Shown: positions 1 through 10,271 of the stretch, piece by piece | Position numbering within the stretch: the first letter of the stretch is position 1 | How the letters are laid out: the number at the start of each line of letters is the position of its first letter | Origin: Saccoglossus kowalevskii | Taxonomy: Eukaryota > Hemichordata > Enteropneusta > Harrimaniidae | Assembly (NCBI RefSeq): GCF_000003605.2 | Contig: NW_003112478.1 | Location: 184,901 to 215,810 of the forward strand | Length of the DNA stretch: 30,910 nt | Reading direction: 5' to 3' | The notes under the pieces: generated by a model | Told to the model about the DNA's origin: nothing | The model's database searches: none | Seen by the model: only the letters and a program-made list of their open reading frames with translations | Program-made: the position numbers and the translations under genes

Positions 1-500
1 TTCCATTCTAGATAATTATGCTCAGTGATGTAAAATTGAAGCGATGACTGAATGAACGAACCTTGGCTGGCGAAGATGTATCTGGAAGTGTACACATTTG
101 TTGGAAGTAAAAAAAATGTTCAATGTAATGACAAAAATTGTAAAATGCTGAGGAATTTCTTTTGCAAATAAAAATATACTAGCAATTTTTTATTAATGGT
201 TTATTCAAGTGGGCAAAATATAATGTACAGAAAGATTGCCCGTAGAGTATCGCTACACTGAAAAGTAAGCAACCGACAGCCTGTATAAAAGGGGGGCTGT
301 GATTGGCTGTTACTTACGCGAGATTTGAACGGGACTTACATAGGCGTCGGATCAGATGTAGGTAGGGCAGAATTTTAAAAAAATCACAAAATCAAAGTAA
401 AATAAAAGGGCATTAATAACAAAAGTAATAAAAAATAAAATTAAAATAAGTTTATAGCCAAAATAAAGCCCGTACACTACATCAGATTTTAATCAGATTG
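1..500 (-). repeat. Dispersed repeat family, copy A
   Basis: This block is the reverse complement of 27500-28009 over nearly its whole length, with small indels. Both copies end sharply at CAATCTGATTAAAATC (the right edge here, read on the minus strand). The other edge coincides with the window boundary, so the copy may continue outside. Read on the minus strand it has the CAATCTG terminus, a T-rich tract, and a downstream block with a GAATAAAC signal-like sequence. No coding potential was recognised. A third partial copy (28651-28833) shares only the part next to the CAATCTG terminus (here about 336-500). The family is probably a non-autonomous or truncated mobile element; its class is not established. 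This copy sits in what should be an intron of GCLM. Confidence 0.8.
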
Positions 501-719
501 TGGTACTGTAAAGTCATTTTTTTTTTCACTAGCTTTAATTTCATTATTTTGAGCATATTTCCTTGGTTTTTAACACATTGTCTGATGAAAGCTTACACGA
601 ATAGAGAAAATGAATGGGAAGATAAGTCTGAGGCTACATGAAATATCTTGCGTTTTTTGTTGAACATTGGTAGTTTAAGAACCTCTAGATTATGCCTGGT
701 GTCATGCTTCTCAAGAGAC
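501..719. other. Intronic sequence without recognised features
   Basis: AT-rich sequence between repeat copy A and the minisatellite. I looked on the + strand for the missing N-terminal GCLM exon here and did not find it. Confidence 0.4.
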
Positions 720-972
720 TGCAAGTGTCCTGGTGACCTCCCCAGATGTCCCTCTCAATGACCCTGTGTGTCTCTCCATGAATCTGGGTTTCCCTCTCGA
801 TGACCTTGGGTGCCTCTTTCGATGACCCTGGGTGTTCTTTTCGATGACCTTCGATGATCCTTGTGATGACCTTCGATGATCCTTGTGATGACCTTCGATG
901 ATCCTTGTGGTGACCTTGGATGATCCTCTTGGTGACCTTGGGTGTCCCTTTCGATGACCCTAGATGTTCCTC
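720..972. repeat. Minisatellite with a unit of about 22 bp
   Basis: Imperfect tandem repeats of a unit close to GATGACCTTCGATGATCCTT fill this stretch. Starts at 843, 865 and 887 give an exact 22-bp spacing for the most regular copies. Flanking copies vary between CGATGACC and GGTGACC with GGGTGTCCCT or GATGATCC inserts. It lies in the intron preceding the first visible GCLM coding exon and has no convincing reading frame. Confidence 0.85.
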
Positions 973-1697
973 ATATTAAAAATTTGTGTTCCCTGCTTTT
1001 ATAATGACATTTCTTTATACTTGTGGTGTAATTTTCATAATTTTGTTCATTGACAATAGTTTTGAAACAAATTGCTACGCTGATTTAAAAAATCTAATTT
1101 TATATAGCAGCAATAAAGTATATGTGGCTCTAATAATTGTGTTCATTATCTGTTTGTCAGTGTTTACGCAAAAAGAAAGTTGTAATAAATGTAGTTGAGT
1201 TGTATTCTTTTATATGAAATGTTTTGATTGTATTTGTTCAAGCTCTTAAAATTGAATAGCTACAAAATACATGTATGTAGTTACAAAATGTTATGTAACT
1301 GCTAGGATTTAGAACTGTTGTGATAGACAATGCAGGTGTTACTTGAAGGTGTCAGGTGTCATTTGAATAGTGAGTCTGCGAAAAACTTGTCCATTGTTGT
1401 TTCTAGTGTGTTGGTCATACTATGGAGCTAAATGGTCATACCCTAGAGCAGGTGATTTAAGTTTTGAATTGTATAACAAGCTCACTAGTTTCTGTTTCTG
1501 CAATCAAATCTTTTCTTGATATATACTAACAAGTGCATGGAATTCTGTCTCATATTTGTGTGATGTCATTCACCGCGGAATAGGATATTCATACCTAATA
1601 TAGAATGCTAGCAACAAGACCAATGGAGATAATAACTACATGTATTACCTTGTAACTACTGGTATAATGTATAATTTTGTTTTTTTCTTCTTTGCAG
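973..1697 (+). other. Intronic sequence upstream of first visible GCLM exon
   Basis: AT-rich sequence ending in a pyrimidine tract and TTTGCAG acceptor at 1691-1697. A 70-codon open frame at 986-1198 is hydrophobic and low-complexity and matches nothing I know. I regard it as chance. Confidence 0.4.
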
Positions 1698-1902
1698 CTA
1701 AAAATCAGTCTCCTTGCAACTCTTAACAGTTGGTTTAAGCATACTGACAGGGATAGCCTGAAAAACCTTCAAACAGTGGAATGTTTTGACTATAAATACA
1801 TTGAAAAGATACCAGAGGCGGAGCGCTACACCTTGAAGCTTACTGTCAAATTATTTGTGTGCAATGTTGAGCCAGAATTAATGCGGCAGGCAGTTGACAG
1901 GG
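1698..1902 (+). CDS. GCLM: GCLM coding exon (first visible)
   Basis: Starts after acceptor TTTGCAG in phase 0 and ends before donor GTGAGT with one base carried over (G of a Val codon completed by TT of the next exon). It encodes LKISLLATLNSWF through LMRQAVDR, matching human LHDCIQKTLNEW to RSAVDM. It contains the segment KLTVKLFV, human KVSAKLFI. Confidence 0.93.
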
Positions 1903-4900
1903 GTGAGTACTAAATACCAGTATTTATTATTTTGACATTTTTCTATAGTTTTTTTTAGCAATATATAACACTTGTGCATTTTTTTGAAAATACATTTTTA
2001 ATATATTTGATCCCTACTTCTATGAATGATTTTATTCCTTTTTTGTTGTTGTGAAACTTGGTTTACTTTGACTCACTGTAGATAAAATTAAAAAAAAATA
2101 CTCCATATAAACCATTTTTGAAGAATGTAGAGTTTTATTAATTTTTCTCCTCCATTAGACACGCATGTGCCACAACCAGGGATCATATAGGAATTTAAAT
2201 TTTCTGATTCGTGTACCCTAAAAAAGTACTTTTGGGAATTTATTTTCATTAAAAAAAAAATGCTAAAAATGTGTCCCGCATAATAATTCTGAAACACTTT
2301 CTTGGATTTTCATGAAATTTCACTATAGATGTACAGATGCACATTAATTTTATTTTTGTGTTTTTTGGGGGTCAAAATATCATTTTTAGTCATTGTTGTT
2401 GGCAATGCATTGACCAATTTCATTCACGCTTTACGAATAGATAATATACAATACATTATGTAACTTATGTAACTGGTCATTAATACCAGGGCCCAGGTAA
2501 TCTGCTTGCATTAATTACTTAATTAAACAAATTTCAGCTGGCAGCAGAACTTTATAATTTCTGGTATTCTGGAGAAGGTTTAATTATTCACTGGGTTTTA
2601 ATTTTGCTTATTTCGCTGACTGGAAAATGCGCTAAATTAAAACTCACTGAATATGTAAAATTGAGCATAGAACACATTATCTAAATGATAAAATCGTGAA
2701 TTTAAAACCTAGTGAATATGCCTGAAATGGAAAATCAGCGAAATTTAAACCCAGCGAAAATTAATCATTTTACAGTACACAATGTGAATTTTAATTAACA
2801 TCACCTCCAGGCATATATACATATCACATAAATAGAATGTACAGACTAATTGAAATGAAACAATGTTCATCTTGTAGGTAAACAACAATTTTGTTGACTG
2901 TAACATTAAAAACTTGCGTACAATACTTTCAAAAATAAACTTGAACAAGAGGAATGCATAGATATATTGAAAAATAAAGACGCGTTAAAATAACTGCAAA
3001 ATTCAGATTAAGTAGTCATAAACTGGCAATAGAAAAAAAGACAGTACACACAACCAAAAACATTAATAGAAGACGGAACTTGTTCTTATTTACATATAAT
3101 AGATGTAGAAGATAAATTATGCAATTTGATAAACTGGAAATTATTCAAAAAAAAAAAAGAAACCTACTATTTAACATAACTCAATAATTTTGCAAAGTTT
3201 GATAACAAGGAACTATTTTAATTTATACTCAAATCATAACATCACATTATTGTATATGGAGGTTCATTATCATACTAGTTTCTAGCAGGATTTACAAAAT
3301 ATTATTTTAGTTGTTTTATTTTATTCAACTTTATTCCTGATATTAGAAATATCAATTTTTCTGCATGGTTGGAATAAAGCAATTTTTTTTTTTCAGTTTG
3401 TTTGGAGCTGGGTGTTACAAAAATAGACCTTTTGTTGCTGTCAATGCCTGAGAAGCCATTTGAAGAAGATCTGACAATCGAACACTTTAAACCGCTGTGG
3501 ATAATGCTGGAAACATTAGTGGATGAAGGGAAAATAGAGGCCTTAGGTGTCAGTGATCTGGACAAAATTATGCTGGAACAACTGTTTATATGGTCAAAGG
3601 TATGTATATTATCTGTAGCCATTAGTTTTCCATACTGTAAGCTGTGAGAGTGTCATTGATAGCCTAGTCGTTGTCGCATCAGACTCAGGACCGGTTGACC
3701 CAGGTTCAAATCCTACCTTAGGCTGAACAACATAAACAAGTAGTAGTGTATGTAGTGTCAGTACTAGCACTTGCAATTTGCACTTACAAAATAGAAAAAA
3801 GTCAGGAGAGACAACAGTAACATTCAATGTCCAAAACTGTCGCCTGGCACAAAAACATTTAAAAAAAAAATCATCATGTCACACTAGTATGAATCAGTAT
3901 ATGTTCTCTTAAATTCACCACCAATTGCGAGATTTTGGTTTATACTGAGCATTCAGGCAGTAAATCTTGGCACATTTTGATTTTTGGTCCCAAGCATTCA
4001 TAGGGAAAAAGCATTCATCGGCCCTGATCGTTGACACACAAGTTTTGGCACGTACCAACTCCGTCCAGAGTCAGGGCATGTACCAAGATCTCTAATGTGA
4101 ATGCCGCTATATACATGTATGTACCCTCATCTTCTAAATCCTTGAGAACACAAATACCATCAACATGCATCCAATAAAACCTTGAAATGGTAGTACTACT
4201 GTACATGTATAATTATCATCACATATATAGACCCTGGCATTGGCTTGGTTCACACAATACATCTATAAACGTATTGTAAAGTACATCTCTCATTTTTACA
4301 AGATGCATTTCTGATATAGTAGGAGTAATTTTCAAATATCAACAAATATCATAATTGATAACAATGATGATCAATATATATTTAATTTTTTATAATAACT
4401 TAAAACGACCTGGCGGGGGGTGTCACTGAAATTATTTAAGCATGGGCCATGTGTAGTCTCACTGATACATTGTATGTTTGACATTTTGTATTAGAAGCCG
4501 GAATACATGATTTTCGGTTCACAGCGCGATCTTGTATAATGCATGAAAGACCAAATGTCTGCGACTGAAATTTTTTTTTTTTACCTCTGCTGTTGACTTT
4601 TTGGAGCTGAGCTTTTATCGTATGAGTGACTGTCCGTCGTAGTCACTCATTTTACTTTCTCAACTTCTTCTTAAAATTACAATTCTAGTTGCCCTGATAA
4701 CTTGGTGTTGTTTGTTTCGTGATAATATCTTCAATTCTCTAATTTTGAATATTTTTGGTAAAAAGTGATTTTTTTCGACTTCTTGTTAAAAACCGCAGGT
4801 TCAATTGCTTTAATATTACATATATTGATACTACATGTGGACCTTTCTCAGATTTGTTCATTTCATGATGATATCTTCAATTATCTAATTACGATGAATA

Positions 4901-7593
4901 TTTTTGTAATTTTTGGTGAAAAGTGATATTTTTGAATTCTTGTTGAAAACAGCAAGTCCGGTTGCTTTGATACTATACATATTGTTCATTTTCTAATGAT
5001 ATCTTCTGTTCTTTAATTGCAATGTGCATTTCTAACAGCGGAGCTATCTCAGCCGACAGGCTGCTTGTTTTAATATGGGATGTACAAACTTTTCTACTTT
5101 ATATTCTGCAATAATAATTATATTATATATTCCATGTTCAGTAGCAGAAAATTATCACATGGATCTGAATTTATTAATGTATTAAACAAATATATATCAA
5201 CTTCAGTGTGTTCTGAATGTTTGAATGTCACATTGACCTAGATCATAGGGTGATAGCAAGTACTGTACACCTGAATAACTCTATTCATCTCAGCTTATTC
5301 TGAACTCTTGAACTTAATGTTTGAAAAAGTGTTATTTAAAGAGTGGAGTGTAAATAACAATTCATTTTGAGAGCACTGGAGGATTTTGGCCTAATAGACA
5401 AACAACATACCTACTATTTATTGTTTACAAAGTTAGTTTAATTTAGGAGGCCTGCTTACAGCCGTTCTGAGATTTATTCAGACAGTCAGTTAGCATCATG
5501 ACTTGCAACTTTGCTAAAACCCTTTGGTCTTTGCCAAATCTAGACTTGTTGGTTCCATTTGATTGACGCATGGATTGAGATTACTATTTCATAGGGGTTG
5601 TCGGCATGGTGAATTGCAAGTATTATCTAGCGTGCATATACAGAAACTATTCTTTATTTTGATGTTGTAAATATTTTCAGTAATTTTGAAAATCGCGAGT
5701 GGGGTGTTGCTTAAATTTATGGAAAATTGTTACAAAAATGGATTAGACATAATAACAATTGTCATGCCTTCGTCATTTTCAAACTGCAGTTGAAAAAGTG
5801 ATTCGCTCAAACCAATATCAATGTATCCCTGACGCACTCTCCACCTCGGTATAAAATCTGAATTTGATACATAATGCACAGGTAATGTAAAAACAACTTT
5901 TATAGTTTGGCCCAAAACTGTCGTGAAACTGCAGCACGTCCAATGCTAAGAAACTGTATATTGAGCCTTCGTGCTAACGACGAGTTCATTAATACCTGGG
6001 GTTACTCAACACTCAGGAGTTGTTTTGTAAATTGCACTCATCAGGTGGACTCAAATGGTTTTAACAATTTAAAATAACACTATAAATGCATATACAACAT
6101 ATAACCCGTTAATATATGGTAACCAAAGCGTGTTGTTTTGAAAACAGTATGTTACCTGGATCTAGCAGAATAATGGAATGATCCCAATTTGTGGGCGTGC
6201 CAAGATATATTGATAAAACTGAATAATTCTCAGAACGGCATTAAATTCATATTCTGCAGTGAACATCTCATTACTTATTCACAATAACAACATTTGATCA
6301 CAGTCAGGGGGTGGGAATGCAGCTTTACATTTTGATATGTATAATTATATCATATTGGTAAAATAGTGTGCTTCATTTGGGAATCAGATATCTTTGATTT
6401 GTCCCTATTATTCTTTTGGAAATTAAGTATACTGTATTTTCTCCATTAGAAACCCATCTCCGATAGAAGAACATATAAAACCGAAAATCCTATTGGATGC
6501 ATTCTAAATCTTTAAAATATTACAGAGAAACCGCAGATAAATCTTGATACATTGTAATTTATGTAAGCACATGCACAACTAGTTAAAACAAATATGGCAA
6601 TTCTAGTTAACATATTTATGTTAAGCAAATGTTGTAACACTCTTTAGTTAGTTATCATAAAACCCAAACATCTTGGTTTATGAGATTGTCATCCAAGCAC
6701 CAAAAATTGAGCACCCTTCAAGGAAGTGCATATAATTGATGTATTTTAGGGTCAGTATAAGAAAAGTTAGCATTTATCTAGACTTGTGCAGAATTAAATA
6801 CATTGTGTATTGTGTGCTAGCAATTTCTGTTATATCGTGTTGGTAAGTCTCCGGATTACCAGCTGGCTTTCCCCGAGTTTATTACAAGTCATTCTACTGT
6901 GATGATTGGTGCTGGTTGTGTAACAGATAATTTTGCATATTAATTTTCGTTTTGCATAGTCACATCGTATCGTCACATATACATAGACATGTTTATGAGT
7001 CAAGCAAAATGATATTAGGCGACTCTCCTACACAACAGAAAATGGCTCTACAATGTTACCACTCTCTATAAAATTTCCTTTTACTTGCACATTGGGTTAT
7101 ACTAATACAGTTGCATGTTTTCTTTGTATCTCAGGTGAAGCCAAGCATCAATCAAGTGAATTTGCAATCCTGCTGCGTTATGCCGCCGGAGATGACAGAG
7201 TTTGCCAAAGAAAATGAGATACAACTTCTGACACACTCGGATCCAAAAGGTGAGTTTGTTTTTGAATGTTAGGGTGCCTCGTTTATTCTATCTGAGACTA
7301 GGGTGCCATGAGGCTTCTTATGTACTTTGGCATAAACTAATATCTTGTATAGTATGATCATGTGGTCATATAGTATATGTAATTTGTATTTTTTATTATT
7401 CTTTTAAACAGAAATTCTTCCTCCTAAAGTATTCCGAGATGTGTTGAGTGAGACGTGCCATCCGGATGATGGTGCCAACTGGTTTCCATCATGGATTCTT
7501 CGATATTCAGTTCTCATTAAACAACGTGGAATCATCAAGACCAAGGGATACATTGTAAAATCACAGAGGTTGGGTCAGCAAGAGATGTTTTAG
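1698..7593 (+). CDS. GCLM: Glutamate-cysteine ligase modifier (regulatory) subunit, 5'-partial, four exons
   Basis: The modifier subunit of the cytosolic enzyme that joins glutamate and cysteine in the first step of glutathione synthesis. It binds the catalytic subunit GCLC and lowers glutathione feedback inhibition. Exons are 1698-1902, 3397-3599, 7135-7249 and 7412-7593, with GT-AG introns. They join to 234 in-frame codons ending in TAG. Across the joins the product aligns with vertebrate GCLM. Landmarks are LGVTKID (LGVAQLD in human), GVSDLDKIMLEQL, INQVNLQSCCVMPPEM, FAKENEIQLLTH and a C-terminal RGIIKTKGYIV. The fold is aldo-keto-reductase-like, as in the family. Human GCLM has 274 residues, so about 40 N-terminal residues and the start codon must lie in an exon left of the window. 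No stop or frameshift is visible, so the gene looks intact. The gene name is secure. Confidence 0.96.
1903..3396 (+). other. GCLM intron
   Basis: GT-AG intron. It contains the fold-back sequence at 2579-2766. The rest is AT-rich with several A or T runs and no recognised gene. Confidence 0.85.
2579..2766. repeat. Imperfect fold-back (MITE-like) sequence
   Basis: The left arm (about 2579-2612, with CACTGGGTTTTAATTTTGC and TTTCGCTGA) and the right arm (about 2735-2766, with TCAGCGAAATTTAAACCCAG) are imperfect reverse complements. The middle carries further diverged copies of the same words, such as AAACTCACTGAATATG and AAACCTAGTGAATATG. No coding sequence. It looks like an old miniature inverted-repeat element, but no target duplication was identified. 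Confidence 0.55.
3397..3599 (+). CDS. GCLM: GCLM coding exon (second visible)
   Basis: Acceptor TTTCAG, donor GTATGT at 3600. Encodes VCLELGVTKIDLLLLS through QLFIWSK and ends in phase 0. It matches human ACSVLGVAQLDSVIIAS to LEQLYQWAQ. The residues EGKIEALGVSDLDK correspond to SKKIVAIGTSDLDK. Confidence 0.95.
3648..3870 (+). repeat. tRNA-derived SINE-like element
   Basis: A pol III A-box-like stretch begins at 3661 (AGCCTAGTCGTTG). A near-consensus B box, GGTTCAAATCC, lies at 3703-3713, at tRNA-like spacing. The acceptor and T stems do not pair well, so it is not a functional tRNA gene. About 150 bases of unrelated body follow, then a run of A residues at about 3861-3870. This head-body-tail layout fits a tRNA SINE inserted in a GCLM intron in the sense orientation. 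The body family and target-site duplication were not identified. Confidence 0.6.
3871..4690 (+). other. GCLM intron, no recognised element
   Basis: AT-rich intronic sequence with short homopolymers. No coding, RNA or repeat structure that I can support. Confidence 0.4.
4711..5035. repeat. Degenerate tandem repeat, three copies
   Basis: Three diverged copies begin near 4711, 4853 and 4982, each with a block like GATATCTTCAATTCTCTAAT followed by ATATTTTTGGT, AAAAGTGAT and CTTGTTGAAAAC or variants. Spacing is about 142 and 129 bases. Non-coding, within the GCLM intron. Confidence 0.65.
5461..6239. mobile_element. Candidate non-autonomous element with 21-bp terminal inverted repeats
   Basis: The termini 5461-5481 and 6219-6239 are reverse complements at 20 of 21 positions, beginning GCCGTTCTGAGA. 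The 779-bp segment between them has no convincing protein. The pattern fits a small DNA transposon derivative inside the GCLM intron. No clear target duplication is seen: the flanks are CTTACA on the left and ATTAAA on the right. Superfamily unknown. Confidence 0.55.
6240..7134 (+). other. GCLM intron remainder with a short dispersed repeat
   Basis: AT-rich intron ending in the acceptor TCTCAG. About 70 bases at 6911-6980 resemble 15777-15850; both share GGTTGTGTAACA and ATAATTTTGCATA. No gene seen. Confidence 0.5.
7135..7249 (+). CDS. GCLM: GCLM coding exon (third visible)
   Basis: Begins GTGAAGCC after acceptor CTCAG and ends before GTGAGT with one base carried over. Encodes VKPSINQVNLQSCCVMPP through LLTHSDPK, the best conserved block of the gene. 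The human equivalent is VKPNSNQVNLASCCVMPP. Confidence 0.96.
7412..7593 (+). CDS. GCLM: GCLM terminal coding exon
   Basis: Acceptor TTTAAACAG at 7403-7411. The carried G plus AA makes Glu, giving DPKEILPP. It encodes the C-terminus with WFPSWILRYSVLIKQRGII (human WVPLWLLRYSVIVKSRGII) and stops at TAG 7591-7593. Confidence 0.95.
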
Positions 7594-8520
7594 GACACAG
7601 TTCAGAAATCAACTTTAAGTCAATCATCTTTATACGTGCAACTAAATTGTTTTTTTATTTTAAAGATAAGTTTTATATCGAGAATGTTGGCAACACGTCT
7701 TTTGTGGCAGTTCAAAATAATTTATTTGACACTGAGGGTACTGTAAATTCATATGACCTGATTTCAATTCTAATTTTGGTAATTGCTATTTTTGATAATT
7801 TAAACACCTTTGGTCTTGTGATGTGAACTACATTTGTACATATGTGCTTGGGTCGTATGTTCTCTATGTTTTGCTGCAGCTCAGATTTGTTGACTTTGTT
7901 ACTGTGACTACAGTCTTCCTACTGTGTTGTTAAATGTGACTAGACACGTGTACACATCAGACAGCACATCTCCACAATGAAATGAAGAATTGGTAATCCC
8001 ACCTTATTTAAAAAGTACAAAGTTCATAAATAGAAAGTTCCTCTGATTTTCATTGCCTTGCTGAGGTTTACACATCTAGTGAATGCTGAGAATATTAATA
8101 AGAAAGTTGTTCCCAAGGATACCACAAAATATGCCCTTAGACGATAAACTATTACAACTGTTGATAATTCCTCTGTACTGTATTTGTGCATAATTTGTGA
8201 CATCTCCATAGTAACCTCATAGCATTTCCTTTATTGAACACCTACCTCAAAATGTAAACAGATTTTGTCAAATTGTTGTTTATCATCTACAGTTCATCAG
8301 TTTCGAATTTACAAATACCATTATACTTGCACATTTTGTGTATGCATTTTCAATAGATTCAGACTTTTTTTTTTATTTTTAGCAGTGAATCATTTTTTAA
8401 TCAGTTTAGTCTTTCTATTAATAACCATATATTGTGACTGTGTGATTAATGTGTACATGTATAAATGTTATTCGAGTGATTGAAAATGACCCATCAAATA
8501 AAAACGATTTTCAAATAAGG
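7594..8520 (+). other. GCLM 3' untranslated region (probable extent)
   Basis: AT-rich sequence after the GCLM stop. AATAAA at 8497-8502 is the clearest polyadenylation signal and is followed by T- and A-rich sequence. The true cleavage site cannot be fixed from sequence alone. Small open frames here have no coding signature. Confidence 0.5.
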
Positions 8521-8876
8521 TTACCCTTGAACAACAACAACAATATCTTAACAATATCCAAATGATTAAAACAAATGCATGTGCAGGAATTGAGTCCTCA
8601 GCGACGATAACAACACAGCAAAATGCAAAGGTTCATTTGTAGATGCTTATTTGTAAACAATTACATGCTACGGTTACTGTTTCATGTACAGGTGGTGACT
8701 CCCATGCTTTAATTTGAAGTTGATGTACTTGAAGCCGGACATTGTTGTTACACAAACGTAATTTCCCTGTGATACATTTGTCATATTCACTTCATTTCAC
8801 AAATATTGTCAATTGCTTTGAAAATTAACTTTGAAATCAGGAAAAAATCATTTTAATTTCGTGTAATTTTAGTTCT

Positions 8877-9278
8877 AAAAATCTGGAAATGTTTCCCTCT
8901 TAAACGAACATCATTAAATCTATTATATATTTTTAGCCCTGAAAATTAAAATTGTTTACAGTATTCAGCAAAAAGGGAAATTACTAAAAGTTTTCATTTT
9001 CTGACTGTCAAAAAATGAATACATGAATGCATTGTGCCTTCAAACCATATTTAATATTTTTCTTCTATTAAAAAAAATCTAAAATCTAGAAATGTTCCCC
9101 TGCTTGAACGAACACCATTAAATCTATTATATATTTTTAGCCCTAAAAATTAGTTTACAGTATTTAGCAAAAAGGGAAATTACTAAAAGTTTTCATTTTC
9201 TGACTGTCAAAAAATGAATACATGAATGCATTGTGTCTTCAAACCACATTTAATATTTTTCTTCTATTAAAAAAATAT
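8877..9278. repeat. Tandem duplication of a 204-bp unit
   Basis: Copy one runs 8877-9080 and copy two 9081-9278. They share long identical stretches, for example GCAAAAAGGGAAATTACTAA and AATGAATACATGAATGCATT, with a few substitutions and a small deletion. No coding frame. The high similarity implies a fairly recent duplication. Confidence 0.9.
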
Positions 9279-10109
9279 AATTTTATTGAATGAATGCTCG
9301 AGCCAAATTAATTTTTATTCTATACACTTCACATTTTCAAAGAGGGATTTATATGCAGCTAATATACATGTATTAATGGCTGCGGCTTGAAAAATAAGTC
9401 TTTTTTTAAATTTAATTTGGGGGGGGGGGTAGATTCTTGAGATAAGGTAATTAGAAAATTATACATATATGTGTAGTAATATTATAAATGTATATTGTAA
9501 TTAATTTGTATGTTAGTTTTATTGCATAACCTGTGAATCAGAACCACTACTTATTATGAGGGAATGAAATAAATAGATGTGTGTACATATATATACGTAA
9601 TATGATAGAATGGGAAAATTAGTGCAGTTCACTCAAAATATCTAATCTACATGACCGCAGATTAATGCCTGAATGGTATATTCATTTTCGGTGAATAAGC
9701 TGAACAGAGATAAATTTCAAATTATCTTTTTACTACCTTGTGATATATATGGTTGCTCCACTTCTGGTCATTATGAATATGAAGATATTTTACCAAATCA
9801 GCTTCAGTTTAGTATCAAACGTGTTAGATTCCTTCTTGTAGTCATCCAAGTTGTATGTCAAGAATGGAAAGCTATCTCGAAAATATGGCACAATATTTAA
9901 AGTATTTAAAAATTTCTTCATAGTGTCAAACCCTGCTTTTTCAGTCATTTTTATTTAAAAAATGAGCAAAATGTTTACAATTGAGGTTAGTAATTCATGC
10001 AACTAGTTTGGTTACCAAAAATTTTATTTCTTTAAAGGAACAAATAACCAATCACTAGGCAATAACTGTTCGGCATTTCCGGAAATTCTCGTGTTAAGTG
10101 TGTCACTCC
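9279..10109. other. Non-coding AT-rich stretch
   Basis: Contains an 11-base G run at 9419-9429 and a 75-codon open frame at 9673-9900 with no recognisable similarity. Nothing else supported. Confidence 0.4.
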
Positions 10110-10271
10110 TTAAAGGGGCACTTCCAGTTAAGGCTAATCTCACAACAAATTTACTTTCTGGATTGAAATTACAATGGATAACAAAAGATAGATTAACTTT
10201 GTAAACAACATAAACAATAGTGTCCCATGATTCTTTGGTGCAATCCATGGGATTGAGCGGCTCCCCTTTAA
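10110..10271. mobile_element. Possible tiny TTAA-flanked MITE
   Basis: TTAAAGGGG at 10110-10118 and CCCCTTTAA at 10263-10271 are exact reverse complements bounding 162 bp. TTAA at both edges would suit a piggyBac-type target site. Beyond the first nine bases the ends diverge, so this may be chance. Confidence 0.3.

Noticed and set aside
720..972. CRISPR-like array
   Set aside because: Units are directly adjacent with no unique spacers, and the locus is intronic in an animal gene. It is a minisatellite.
986..1198. 70-codon hydrophobic frame as a missing N-terminal GCLM exon or small membrane protein
   Set aside because: It does not resemble the GCLM N-terminus, has no proper splice context and is low-complexity AT-rich sequence.
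3302..3622. 106-codon minus-strand open frame over a GCLM exon
   Set aside because: It is antisense to the well-supported GCLM coding exon 3397-3599 and has no independent family features.
3661..3730. A functional tRNA gene
   Set aside because: A and B boxes are recognisable, but acceptor and T stems do not pair and a SINE-like body and A tail follow.
8877..9278. LTR pair of a retrotransposon
   Set aside because: The two copies abut directly with no internal region, primer-binding site or coding sequence.
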